A DNA stretch of 64,000 nucleotides from Marsupella aquatica (lineage: Eukaryota; Marchantiophyta), in assembly GCA_973895155.1 (NCBI GenBank), contig OZ316892.1, positions 10,974,001-11,038,000 of the forward strand. The letters run 5' to 3'. Positions 1-10,671 of this stretch are shown here, piece after piece. The position numbers and the translations under genes were made by a program. The notes beneath the pieces are model-generated. The model had not been told where the DNA came from and did not search any database. It saw only the letters and a program-made list of their open reading frames with translations. Within the stretch, counting starts at the first letter, position 1, and each line of letters begins with the position of its first letter.

Positions 1-1749
1 CATTTCTTGAATCTGATCGTGTCAAGATGGGCACATCATCCCGCCCTTGCCCGGGTTCCAAGTGGCTCGGTTTCCGAATCAGGGGACGACGAAGCGCTTT
101 CGTTTCTGCATCGTCGTCCAACTCATTACCCTCATGGTAAGGAGAGTGGTAAGGAGAGTGTTCACGAGCCATGGTTAGGAGAAGACCCGAGAGGATAGAG
201 CTGCTTCAAGTCGTCCAGATGGTCCACGCTACAAAACGGACAAAACTTAGTTGGCTCCACTTATTTAAGCTCGACGCTCCTCCTTGAAGTCCACAATTGA
301 GCTCTAAGCCCGGAAGCAATTCTCCACTCTGTTCCACCACGAGGAATCAATTCTCTTCCCTCGAGAATGCGTGGTTGAAGAGTGACAAGTTGTAAATAGT
401 TCCCCGGCCATACAGCCTCTTTGTTTCGCAAAGGAGAACAAGAGAAGACGATCGACCGATAGATAACATTCGGCAGCAATGAGGGAATCATGATGACGTC
501 TATCTGTCCTTCATTGTTCCACAAAAGCCAAGGCGAATGAAGGTTTCATTTATACAAATCGTTTCAAGGACCACCCTATGCCGTATTCCCACCAACCATG
601 TAGACCAGAAGGCGTCCCATAGCTTGCCCATTTGGAAACAGACCGGGAAGGTCCGAAAGAGTCGGTACAGAGATATCAAGCAACAAAGCTCGAATGACGG
701 ACGGGTAGATTTTTTATGGTACAAAGAGGAGAAAGGAATGGTTGATGACGTGATCGAGAGACCACATTACTTTTCGAGGGTGGTCCTCGCCATGCGAGAG
801 GTCAGTGCATCGCTAAAAACTGCCACGAAAGGCCGATTTCACTTAAACTGCCGCTGAGCGTTCTGACCCAAACAAACTCTCGGAGCTGAACATCCCGGAA
901 CAGAGTACGATAGTGGCGTAGATGGACGACATGCAAAATTCCTAGAAATTAGACGCACCGCATTGCCACAACGGGTCATCGGGTATGCTTATGCACAATC
1001 ACTACTCGCAGTCTTCCGCAACATCCCATAGATTAATACTAAGGCCTATCTACCAAATGTCTCCCATAAACCCCGAGGTCTTGTCTTCAACTTAAGTTAC
1101 GTGCGGACTAAACACAATAAGTTTTTTACCATATATCTTTCTTCACACAAGTAGAACCTTCACTCATCTGTACGAACCATTTCACTCGTTTGCTAAAATC
1201 AGCATTATACCGTTGGCAGCCTAAATAGGCCAGACGCATCAAGAGAAAGGGACGGCACCAAAAGGCTCAATCTAAAAGAACATCTTCCTGAGATACAAAG
1301 CCAATACCTTCATAAGTATGACAGAAAGAGGGTGTGAAAATGCAGATCTATTCAAATTCACAACGGAAAAGAAAGCGGAGGTGATAGAATTCAATGTGAC
1401 ATATCGAGGACTTGATCATCTCGAGCAAATCCAGCTCGGTCGGCATTCCTAAATTTGCATTCAACTTTATTCATACAACCTTTTCCTGCAATGTCAGTTA
1501 CATCATGTGAACCTGTGATGCAAGCCTGATTATACATTATACACAACCATCATGCCGCTCGCTAGGAAAAAAGTAGAATGAGATCTTTACCTCCCATAAA
1601 TTGTTGTAGACTGTGCCAACTGGAGAAAGTACAGTAGGTGCTTGGCCAACTAACCTAAAAAGATTTTACCCTCCGAGTGCCCTGCCTCTTCATTTCATTG
1701 TTTTTGCTGGTGAACAGGAAGGGTAGAGGAGAGTCCAGGACGTGGCAGT
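1..1749. other. Left edge, no recognisable gene
   Basis: Open frames on both strands between 1 and 860 (for example 537-857 on + and 261-524 on -) are short. They overlap each other and show no family motif I recognise. The stretch 860-1749 is ordinary mixed-composition sequence with stops in all frames. The first kilobase could hold the eroded end of a gene lying outside the window, but nothing in the sequence proves it. Confidence 0.4.
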
Positions 1750-1770
1750 TGAATGAAGGGAGTCTTAAGT

Positions 1771-2319
1771 AGGGCGTCTCAAACTTTAAGACCCTTGAAT
1801 GAAGGAGTCTTCAGTAGGGCGTCTCAAACTTTAAGACAGTGGAACTTTAAGACCATTGAATAAAGGAGTCTTCACTAGGGCGTCTCAAACTTCAAGGCCG
1901 TGCACTGTGTCACGGGCACGTGATCGGCCCAAAGTGCGCCCGCACCTAAGGCCGGGACCACCTTTTTGGGCATGCAAAAAGTGGGGTGGCAATGTTTGAG
2001 ACGTGCTGTGAGCCTGAACTGTCACGGGTTTAGCATGGGTTAAGGAAATGAAATCCCGCTCACTTTCGTTTGAACGCCTGCGCCGACTTTTATCTGCACA
2101 GAAACCTTGTTTCTTTCGATGAGTGGAGAGCATTTTCAAAATTGAGCGTCTCAAACCAAACCTCCTCTCCTTTCTGCCTCCGGTCGTGGTCAGCAATGAA
2201 TTCCTGGAAATAAAAAGTGGCGGAGATGAAACTCCTGACCCATGACCAAAACTGGTAGTTTTGGGTGTAAATTTGGGCGTCTTTTGAATTCCCACAAGTT
2301 CAAGGTTTGAGACGCCCTA
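1771..2319. mobile_element. Small TIR element with a repeated left end
   Basis: The 14-base end GGGCGTCTCAAAC(t) starts at about 1772, 1817 and 1878. Its reverse complement GTTTGAGACGCCC closes the element at 2306-2318. The flanking bases on both sides read TA, as expected for a small DNA transposon with a TA or TWA target. The left end is present three times in a short tandem array (spacing about 45 and 61 bases, sharing GAAGGAGTCTTCA). Partial copies of the GCGTCTCAAAC motif also occur inside, near 2143. No transposase is encoded. It is probably a non-autonomous MITE; the superfamily cannot be told from the ends alone. Confidence 0.5.
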
Positions 2320-2339
2320 ATAAAGAGCCTAGTGACAAA

Positions 2340-3960
2340 AGTTAGTTCGAGTACCCCTTGGATATTGGAATAGATTTGAACATTGAGATAGTCCCTTGCA
2401 TATTGAAATTGGTTGAATATAGTGATGGACCTCGCCACCCAGCGCCCTCACCAATCCCGACACCCACGCCTAAGTGCCCCTGGTGCCCAAACGCCTCCAC
2501 GGAATACCTCGAACAAGCACCTTGGTGTCCCTTGCACCACCCGCGGCCACTCCCATACAAAGCCGCACTTGCTCTCCAACTCGACTGTTACTCAATGGTC
2601 CTCACAGCCTGCACAAACAACCAAGCACCTCAGTAAGTAATGCTTGAGGATCTAGAACCCCCAAGTCTAGCATCCTAACTCAAGCTCAACAGAAATTGGT
2701 AAATAGGTCAGCGATAGGTCCTCCCGATGCCATAAGTCGGAACCACGCCCACTGTTCGTCCAAAACAGCTCCTTCCTTGGGCGCGGCCCGGGTTCCCCCT
2801 CGTACCTATCCATCACCAACTAACCGCCCTGACCCCAGGACATGTTCATGGCCCAATAGCGTAACTTGTCCTAAAGCTTGTCCCAAGCTTGTCCCAACAC
2901 GCCGAGACCAAAATGGCCCTGACTCTGGCAACCAACTCCCGGTTTGCCCCACTGATGGTCTAGGGGCCAAGCACCCTTGGAACTCCTCCATGCCTACTTG
3001 GCCTTTCCTCCCCAACACAAGCTCCCTTGGGAGACTAAACGCGGCTTGGTTGCTGTTTCGGTAGGATTTGGCAAGCGGGCGAGATAACACCAGCAAACCC
3101 CGAGAACCCATGGCGCCCCCAGACCCAGATGAGCTCAGGAAGACATGGTCCTCCTTGAGATCTTTCCAACGCACCCAAGAAGTCCTCCAACGGACTTCCC
3201 ATTGGGAAGATATCATTGTTTCCGTTTGACGGTTTCCCTTAGTGTCGTGATCGCCGCAGCTCACGACTTCGGCTCGCCCTTAGCCCCTAGGGAGACACCA
3301 CTCCCGTCATACATGCGTCTGGATACCTCTCACCCCCGGACCAGCTTTGGTCCCTAAACTTTTGGCCCCCAACCCGAACCCTATCACGCATAATGGGCGC
3401 GCCACCAACTGGCAACGACCATAACTTTCTCGTTAGGCGTCCGCGAGTGGAATGTCTTAGCCCGTTGTGATCGGGCCGACCCAGTGCTCATGCCTAGGCC
3501 CTCGGGTCTCATCGCCGCTTGGGGTCCCTGATCGGTCAAACCCGGATCAGGCCGTAACTCGCGCCCCAAGCGTCTGTTGCCCATGGCATCAACTCCATTG
3601 GCCTTGGGCCCAAGAGGAGCTCACACTCAAACCCTCAGAACTCAAAATCCGTCCGGGGTCCGGACGATCAACCTTGAGCCCGGCCCCTTTTCCCCTTGAC
3701 CCGACCAGCTCTCAGCTAGCCTAAGTGCTTAGTGTGTGTCACCAGCTTGGCGCCTTGCCTTCACCAGTGCCACGTTTCATTGCCCGCAAGTATCCCCATG
3801 TTAAGACCTCCCCGGATGGCCTATCCGGGCTTGGACCATAAGGGAGCTCGGCGTCGGAGTCAACGACGCCGGAGCTAAGTGTTAAGGTAGTCGAGTTCCG
3901 CGACTAATATGGAGACAAGAGGACAAAAAGATGAGTATTCATGGTAAGAGTCCTTGCAAA
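2340..3960. other. GC-rich, C-rich segment of unknown origin
   Basis: This 1.6 kb is clearly richer in C and G than its surroundings. It carries several medium frames, for example 2696-3064 on + and 2806-3264 on -. Predicted peptides are Pro/Ser/Thr/Gly-rich low-complexity translations without domain motifs, and frames on both strands are equally open, which is typical of GC-rich non-coding DNA. A small inverted repeat, CGGCGTC then GACGCCG, sits at 3850-3874. It could be part of a retroelement long terminal or untranslated region, but I could not identify a pol gene near it. Confidence 0.35.
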
Positions 3961-3984
3961 ATGTTATATAGTAGTCAAAGGTTT

Positions 3985-4265
3985 TTTCAAGGTTCTAGCT
4001 TATGTTTGTTTGGTATTCCTCTATCCAGAATAGTTGAAGTGAATCTTGAGTTCCTTTAGTATTCCTTTGTCCATAGTAGTCAAAGGGTATCTTATGTTCC
4101 TTTGGTATTCCTCTGTTCTTAGTAGCCAAAAAGTTTCTTAGGTTATATTGGTAAATGTTTGAGTAGCTAAAGAGTTTCTTTCCACTCATGGTTATTTACA
4201 AAATTTGCCAATTAAATAGAATTTTTTTAATAATTTATTAAAATACACTAAATATCAACCGCAAC
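3985..4265 (+). repeat. Dispersed repeat with short internal repeats (copy 1)
   Basis: Three imperfect units of about 55 bases share the core TTTGGTATTCCTCTGTCC followed by AGTAGTCAAAG. The right part, CATGGTTATTTACAAAATT then GCCAATTAAATAGAATTTT, matches the reverse complement of 45840-46030. The two places are therefore copies of one dispersed family in opposite orientation. No coding capacity is seen. Confidence 0.55.
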
Positions 4266-4435
4266 CCATCCAAAGGTTATTTTGTTTTACCCTTTTGTAC
4301 CCTGTCTTTGTTCATTTGAATTAATTTTCATTGTATTTATAGTTCTAGGGTCGAACTGTTTTCTATACCTTGCCTCAAGCTCATATAGTTTAGTTTGATT
4401 CTTCTTGCATAACTAGTTCAGATTGCTTGTGACCA

Positions 4436-4725
4436 ACCGTGCATGAGGCTGCACATGCTTCTAGAGAACTTGAAAGAAGCTCCCATGGGAGTCCATAACT
4501 AAGGCTCCAGTAAGAATTGACACACTTAGTTATCGTAATGATGTAATCTTAGAATGTAATTTTTTGTATTTGTACAAATTTGTGAGACAATAGGCCTAAT
4601 GTGGCTGCACGTGCTTCTAGGGATTTTGGAAGGAGCTTCCCATGGGGGTCCATGACTAGGGCTGAGGTAAGAGTTGACTCACTAAGTTATTGTAATGTTG
4701 TAAACCCCTGTATTGTTTTGTATTA
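4436..4725. repeat. Two-copy tandem duplication, about 150 bp
   Basis: The block at about 4438-4560 (GAGGCTGCACATGCTTCTAG, then CCATGGGAGTCCATAACTA) recurs diverged at about 4593-4715 (GTGGCTGCACGTGCTTCTAG, then CCATGGGGGTCCATGACTA). It is non-coding. Confidence 0.65.
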
Positions 4726-5338
4726 GTAGAGATGACTGAGGCATTACTGTGCAAGTGAGACACTTTATCCATGTGCCAGCCTGGCTTGGGTATTCTCACA
4801 TTTGAATGAGAATACATGATTGTAAGGCGCAAACCATGGCAGAGAATAGTTTTGCATTGTAAAAGTGTGAAGAATGTTTCAAAGATTCACTTGGGGCACA
4901 GTGCCCTCCGGGATTACATCCCACTACCCCCTCTTGGGGATGGATTACCTTACGCCTTGACCCCACTCTTCCCTTTTTAAGAGGAAACTTCCCATGAGCA
5001 TGCACAACTGACCTGCAGGCACTATTTACCATGCCCTGGGCATTGTGTACTTGATTGCCTTGGGAACAAGGAGTTAATACTATTTAAATTTTAAAAGATT
5101 TTTCACTGCTAATAAATTCACACACTTGAAGACAGTTCCAAATTACAGGCAAGCTGAAATCTTATTTTCTTTACCAAGAGACAAGAAGAGTACAACTCTC
5201 AAAATGGTCTTGCACTAGCATCCTCTTAGTTATAATAGACAAAGAGAAGATCTTGAAGGGACATGAGAAAACATTTAGATTTCTACACTACTACAAGCAT
5301 GGCAGGTGGGGAAAACATGTGGAAACCACTTGAATGAG
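4726..5338. other. Intergenic, nothing recognised
   Basis: This is mixed AT-rich sequence. The only notable frame, 4796-5032 on -, has no recognisable motif. Confidence 0.4.
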
Positions 5339-5650
5339 ATATGTTGGTCTAGCTCACGTAAGCAAGGGATTGGCCCTGCTAGTGAAAGGCCTCAGATTCA
5401 AATTCCCCTCATCCATGCTGAGGGGTGTAGAGGGTACAAGAGTGGATATGGGGTAACTATGTAGTGTGGAAGGTATGTTGGATTCTCCGGCTGGGTGCAT
5501 GTCTATGCTCTCTGGTGAAATCTCTACATTCTCCTACTACAGGACCATGACTCTATTAGGGTTCCTATGATCCTTCCCCGGGGGGATCAGTTTGGGTGAA
5601 GTTGGTCTTACAATATCCCATATCTAGGTATCTAGCCAAGTTTTTTTTAG
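5339..5650 (+). mobile_element. tRNA-derived SINE
   Basis: A pol III A-box-like sequence, TAGCTCACGTAAGCAAGG, lies at 5350-5367. It is followed about 44 bases later by a B-box-like AGATTCAAATTCCCC at 5394-5408. This is the spacing of a tRNA-related head. A body without reading frame follows, ending near a T-run at about 5641-5648. No clear target duplication was found, so both ends are approximate. Confidence 0.5.
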
Positions 5651-5997
5651 TTTGTGGACCCTTTCTTTCATGGTTGTGAGCAAACTAATACCACGACTAA
5701 TACATATGCTCCCACAAAGGTTGTCAGTTGGAGTTCATTTTCCATGCCTGGCTCAAGCACCACTTGTCTCACCACAGATGTAAACTGAGCAAATCCCCTT
5801 CAACCTTATTACGCAGGCCTCAATGTCACATGGTGGCACTTCAAGCTAAACATTTCCAACAACCATTGACATGAGCTCACAATCAAGCTCATGAATTGGC
5901 TTGACAGGCAAGAGACTTAGTCTACATTATGGCATTGGTCACACTTTTGTGTTGGGCCATAATTAGCGTGAAATGAGAAAATGATATTTATTATGTT

Positions 5998-6155
5998 AAT
6001 TGAACCTAGAGAGACATGGCCGTGTGGTAGCTCACTTGGGTTGAGACTCATAGGTCTAGAGTTCAAATGTTGTGCCTGACTATCCCTTTCTGTGGGGTTT
6101 TACAGATTTCCCCTTCAATGTTAAAATGAAAAAAAATTTGAAAATTGAACCTAGA
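5998..6155. repeat. Target-site duplication pair of the 6.0 kb SINE
   Basis: AATTGAACCTAGA is present at 5998-6010 and again, without mismatch, at 6143-6155, directly bracketing the SINE body. Confidence 0.8.
6011..6142 (+). mobile_element. Short tRNA-derived SINE with intact target duplication
   Basis: An A-box-like TAGCTCACTTGGG lies at 6028-6040 and a B-box-like AGAGTTCAAATG at 6058-6069. A body of about 60 bases follows, then an A-rich tail near 6127-6142. The unit is bounded by a perfect 13-base direct repeat, AATTGAACCTAGA, at 5998-6010 and 6143-6155. This is the expected product of target-primed reverse transcription. At about 132 bases it is at the small end for plant SINEs. Confidence 0.75.
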
Positions 6156-6651
6156 TTTGCAACCCCAAATGTTTTCCCACCTCCAGCTTTAACCTTCGAC
6201 CCTTTTTCTTTTTCTTTGTTGCTAATTTCCTTCAATCTCTTCCATCTGATTAGTTACATGAGGGTCACTTGAAATCTAGGCAGCAATTAAAAAATTCAAC
6301 CCAAACAGGCTTGAGACAATAATATTATGGCTGCAAAACTCATTTGCGGGCTATTTTTTATGACATACCCCAAGTGTCACACAAACAACATCATGCAAAC
6401 CCCAAAATAAAAACTAACTATCTTAAAGTACTGTAGGTTTACAGTGCCCACTTTCATAGTTAATTATGAATTTTTGATCCAACTCATTCATCAATCTAAG
6501 AAATTCAATGGCATGTATCTTGTCTTGTGATTGTTGTGTACCGTCCCCCAGGTCCTATTTCTTTTCTTCCAACCCATCACGCACAAATAAGTGTGGGGTT
6601 TTTTATTGGGTATAGTGAAAGACTTTCTCAATAGTGGATTAGGGGTTTTTC

Positions 6652-7126
6652 TGTTGAGCATAGACGACGATCGCAACGGCAAGCCCATGAACCATCCAAC
6701 GCACAATAGTCGACACAAGAGATACGTGGTTCACCTCCTTGAGGCTACGTCCACGAGAACACACAAGAGAGCTTTACTGAACTCTAAGCCCGTCGGCTAT
6801 ACCGAGTCTCCACAGTGTAAGCTCTCCCTATCTCTCAAGTGGCTCCATAACAATGAGCCTTGGTTCTACCTCTCCAAGCACACATGCCTCTTATGATATA
6901 GTGTGCAACTTAGTTGTACCTAACCACATAGTTGTACCTAACCACATAGTTGTACCTAATCACGTAGTTGTACCTAACCACATAGTTGTACCTAATCACG
7001 TAGTTGTACCTAACCACATAGTTGTACCTAATCACGTAGTTGTACCTAACCACGTAGTTGTACCAACCCACGTTGTTGTACCAACCACGTCATACCTAAC
7101 CTAGACGTAAGAGTAAATACCCAACA
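6652..7126 (-). mobile_element. Copia LTR, minus orientation (475 bp)
   Basis: Read on -, this LTR begins TGTTGGGTATTTACTC and ends CTATGCTCAACA, so it has the canonical TG...CA ends with a short inverted terminal match (TGTTG/CAACA). On - it lies directly after a purine-rich tract (AAGGGGAAGA) and the 3' end of a Copia pol gene, so it is the 3' LTR of that fragment. About 6904-7080 contains an 18-base tandem repeat, TTGTACCTAACCACATAG and variants. The LTR is flanked on its outer side by TTTTC at 6647-6651. Confidence 0.85.
6904..7080. repeat. 18-bp tandem repeat inside the LTRs
   Basis: About nine or ten units of TTGTACCTAACCACATAG and TTGTACCTAATCACGTAG alternate here. The mirrored array is at about 7530-7675 in the other LTR, one unit shorter. 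The repeats keep a reading frame (repeating VVPNHI) by virtue of the 18-base period, but this is not evidence of coding. Confidence 0.85.
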
Positions 7127-7482
7127 ATCTTCCCCTTGACTCTGGTCTAGGGGAGAGTAATACTGCCAATGTATATGATCCCTCAGCGGGAAGTTCTGGA
7201 CAGAAACCAAACCGGTTTCCCTCTCTAACTAGAGCAAACCAAAACTAAGCCGTAGCCTAATACATAGGAATGAGGAAGAGCATATATCAGTAATTACAAT
7301 GAATGTTTAAGAAAACTCTACTTGTGATGCAATTGCAAAACCTGCAATACGTCACGGTGTCTAGAGAAACTCTCCAAAGGAATCACTTTGGTAAATGCGT
7401 CAGCCGGGTTGAGTTTACCATCAATCTTGACTAGCTCAAACAAATTATCAGACACAGCCTGCCTGATAAAATGGTACCTGAC
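7127..7482 (-). pseudogene. 3' end of Copia pol (RNase H tail) plus polypurine tract
   Basis: Read on -, from 7482 down, the frame gives the C-terminal end of a Ty1/Copia polyprotein. The motif IDGKLNPADAFTKVIPLES is the usual conserved ending of the Copia RNase H region, where NPADxxTK is typical. The frame is followed by non-coding sequence and a polypurine tract next to the LTR at 7126. Only this 356 base stub of the internal region remains. Gag, protease, integrase and reverse transcriptase are absent, so it cannot be autonomous. Confidence 0.85.
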
Positions 7483-7935
7483 GGGTATTTACTCTTACGT
7501 CTAGGTTAGGTATGACGTGGTTGATACAACAACGTGGGTTGGTACAACTACGTGGTTAGGTACAACTACGTGATTAGGTACAACTATGTGGTTAGGTACA
7601 ACTACGTGATTAGGTACAACTATGTGGTTAGGTACAACTACGTGATTAGGTACAACTATGTGGTTAGGTACAACTAAGTTGCACACTATATCATAAGAGG
7701 CATGAGTGCTTGGAGAGGTAGAACCAAGGCTCATTGTTATGGAGCCACTTGAGAGATAGGGAGAGCTTACACTGTGGAGACTCGGTATAGCCGACGAGCT
7801 TAGAGTTCAGTAAAGCTCTCTTGTGTGTTCCCGTGGATGTAGCCTCAAGGAGGTGAACCACGTATCTCTTGTGTCGACTATTGTGCGTTGGATGGTTCAT
7901 GGGCTTGCCGTTGCGATCGTCGTCTATGCTCAACA
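7483..7935 (+). mobile_element. Second Copia LTR, inverted relative to the first (453 bp)
   Basis: This copy is nearly identical to the reverse complement of 6652-7126 but reads in + orientation, ending CTATGCTCAACA at 7935. It lacks the first four bases (TGTT) and has one fewer 18-base repeat unit. The two changes account exactly for its length (475 - 18 - 4 = 453). Immediately outside its end is TTTTC (7936-7940), the same five bases that lie outside the other LTR. The pair plus stub was therefore inserted as one unit. Confidence 0.85.
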
Positions 7936-7940
7936 TTTTC

Positions 7941-8890
7941 TATTGAGTTTCAATCCACTGTTGAGAATTATAAGAATCATAATATTTTTTAACTAAATAT
8001 GAGAATATCCCAAGAACATTCTATTAAGTTAGTGGTACAACATTACGTAAAAAACATTCAGTTTCTTATGTGTTAGGGTGTTTATTTCCTCAAAACTCTG
8101 AGTGTGATACGAAACACCCCTTGGATTGAGGCCCCCAAGCCATCCACCATACTCTTTGTTAACAAATGATTGGTCCAATGCACTGATCAATCAGAACAAA
8201 CCGCAAGACTTAGACATTGTTGTTTGTTAAGTAGACAAATTCAATATAATTAAATTATTTACTATGATATAAAAATAACTACACAGGTTACCAAAGGTTA
8301 CTGTTTGCTCCAACTCTTTCTTGTTCAACATGTTAATTTTATTTGACTGTTCTAAAACTTTTCCCAGTTCTAATCGTTTTGTTGGCGCCCGTGTTGGCGT
8401 TGTTTATTACGGACCCCACTAGAGGTCCCTTCCAAAATTCCTGGCACCACAGCGTGCCATGTCAACAACAACCGCAACAAACAAGACTCGTCAGTTTTGT
8501 GAATCAAACTTATAGTTTTCATTTGTGTTTGTGTCAATTTGGGTGTAAATTTTGGGACACCATGCTGTAAAAAGACAAGTAAAAACACTAGAAATGTAAA
8601 GAGCAAGACGGTTAAAACTGTCACTATGTAACCGTTTTAGTTACATTTCCAATTTTAAAACTTAAATTCAAAGATTTATAAAAAGTATTTTTCATATAAT
8701 AAATAATGACTAATAACTAACTTGATAACTTCCTTGTTAAATCGCAACTCCTGTTATGTAAGGACCTCTCGTATTGTACGGCCATTAATGCTGGGAAGAG
8801 CACATAGAAACCCAGGATCGGGGAGGAGGAATGGCTGGAATCTTGAAAGTTTATCGAATCCTATACTCAAAACTATTTACTCATTCTCAA
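7941..8890. other. AT-rich intergenic sequence
   Basis: No gene or clear element was seen. Frames at 8343-8570 (+) and 8370-8624 (-) overlap antisense and carry no motif. Confidence 0.4.
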
Positions 8891-8904
8891 AACAAAAAAT
8901 ACCC

Positions 8905-9195
8905 AGTCGTAGATCTCATTGAGATCTTTCTTTTGCACCCTAGATTGCCTTCTAACATGGATGAATAAGATTTCTAAAGGCATTACAAAATGGACGGCAA
9001 AGATCGTAAAATCAACAAAATTGACGGCTAGGAAGGCTTGGATTTGTTTAATTTTTCATTTGAAAAATATTAACCCATTTGCAAAACGGACAGAACCCAT
9101 CCATAGATCTATTTGAGATCTTTCTTTTGAGCCATAGATTGGCCATTATGATGGATGGACGAGATTTCCGAAGATAAGAAATGGAGACGGCTCAG
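8905..9195. repeat. Two-copy direct repeat, period about 195 bp
   Basis: AGATCTCATTGAGATCTTTC at about 8911 recurs as AGATCTATTTGAGATCTTTC at about 9106. Both are followed by a CATAGATTGGCC-like tract and a GATGGATGAATAAGATTTC / GATGGATGGACGAGATTTC segment. It is non-coding. Confidence 0.6.
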
Positions 9196-9199
9196 ATTG

Positions 9200-10665
9200 A
9201 CTCTTCCCCCTGATTTTATTAGCCAAGGGGTCCACGAACTAATTTCCTTTTTAAGGTTATATATTTCTCTGAGGTGAGAATGATATTTTTTCTTCTTTCT
9301 GTTATCAAGTGGGGGAATGAAGAAGATATTTGAAGAGCGCGTTTGGTCAGGTTTTCGGTTATTTTCACTTTATCCCTTTTTTGTGCAATTCTTTCAATTG
9401 CATATTTAGAATTATTTTTCATTGCAGGTGTATTCCTCCTTTTATAATATGTGATCTTGCCCTCCCCTCTCCCATGGGCCACACATAAGAAAATTAAAAC
9501 AATAAGAAAAAATTGGGAAAAATCAGTCCTCTGGCTTTTGTTATCTCTCTCCATTCTTACCAGTTGGCATTTCCTATTCCTGTTGGCTCAAGTTAGTCCT
9601 CTCCCTCTCTCTAGTTGTCTCTCTCCCCTCGTACCTTTGCATTTTCCATTCTCTTCATTGAGACCCTTCTCGCCCTTTTCAGAAAGCAAATTGGACATTG
9701 TTTATACAACATATTTTGTCAAAAGGCACAGAATGATGGGAGTAAAGGATAACAAAAAGGGAGGCCGAAGGATTCTTCTCCATTAAAGCTAAAATTACAA
9801 AGAGAAAACTCACCAAAAGAATTGAGTATATTGTGGTGATAGACCCAGGGTGATAGAGTGAATTTTCCCGTTGTATACATTAAATAATATGGTTTTCTCT
9901 TACTTTAGGGTGGGCTGGGGTGGAGGGCATGTCCCAACGGGAGAGACGAGAAAGGACAAGAGAGGGGGTGGGGGCCTTTTAAATATTTTATGTAATTTTC
10001 CTTTCCTTTGGAGAGGGGTGCGGACAGTGGTTGTCTTCTGACGGGATGGTTTTTGGTATGTTTATTAAGGAGTATATATCGGTGGAAAGTGGATTTTTGT
10101 TTGGACAATTAATATTTTCTGGGGGCGAGGAGAGGGTTTTTGCAATTAGGAAAGACGTTTAGGGCCACTGGTTCACATCTTAAAAAAACAACCTAAAAAC
10201 AGGAGTACAAGGAGAAAACCGGGGAGAAAACTTTGTAGAGGGATGAGAATGCAAGAGTTAGTTTTATAAACTATGAGGGGTCAGGAGTGGGATTTTGCAA
10301 AAATATGATCTGACTACTTAGCAACAATGATACAAAATCTAGAAATAAAACTTAACATTTACAGCTGCTAAAATATAGAGTTCAAGAGGTTAGAGTTGAT
10401 TTGGTATGTAACACAATTAGGTTTATCAGTTCCAGCAGTCGTTTAGTGGGCAGAGATTTTGACCACACTCAGGGCCTGGCCAAATGAATTACGCGGGTTT
10501 CTAGGATTAGATTGTTTAGAAATGTCAACTTGTGTGGACTGCACCAAAGAGATAAATTGTTTTTCTTGTTATTGAGTACACATATTTTCTGTTAGCTAAT
10601 AAATCTGGAAACTACAATCTCATCTAGGTTCCATCCAACATTCCAAATAATAAGTATTGCAAGTA
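9200..10665. other. Intergenic, pyrimidine-rich then AT-rich
   Basis: A CT-rich stretch at about 9540-9680 and AT-rich sequence after it give only short uninformative frames. Nothing is recognised. Confidence 0.4.
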
Positions 10666-10671
10666 CTCTTT

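Noticed and set aside
2696-3264. Overlapping 122- and 152-codon frames on opposite strands
   Set aside because: The stretch is GC-rich with few stops. Both translations are low complexity and there are no family motifs or splice context.
5350-6069. tRNA genes
   Set aside because: Only A- and B-box-like parts are present. The sequences do not fold into a complete cloverleaf by inspection, and they continue into SINE bodies.
6890-7080. CRISPR-like look of regularly spaced repeats
   Set aside because: Units are directly adjacent without spacers, lie in a plant retroelement LTR and are mirrored in the second LTR.
6853-7104. Frame with repeated VVPNHI peptide
   Set aside because: It lies inside the Copia LTR and arises from the 18-base repeat. 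The mirror-image frame at 7501-7734 is the other LTR.
6652-7935. Palindrome as a simple inverted duplication of host DNA
   Set aside because: The ends are exact LTR termini and flanked by the same TTTTC, which indicates integration of a unit rather than a local inverted duplication.
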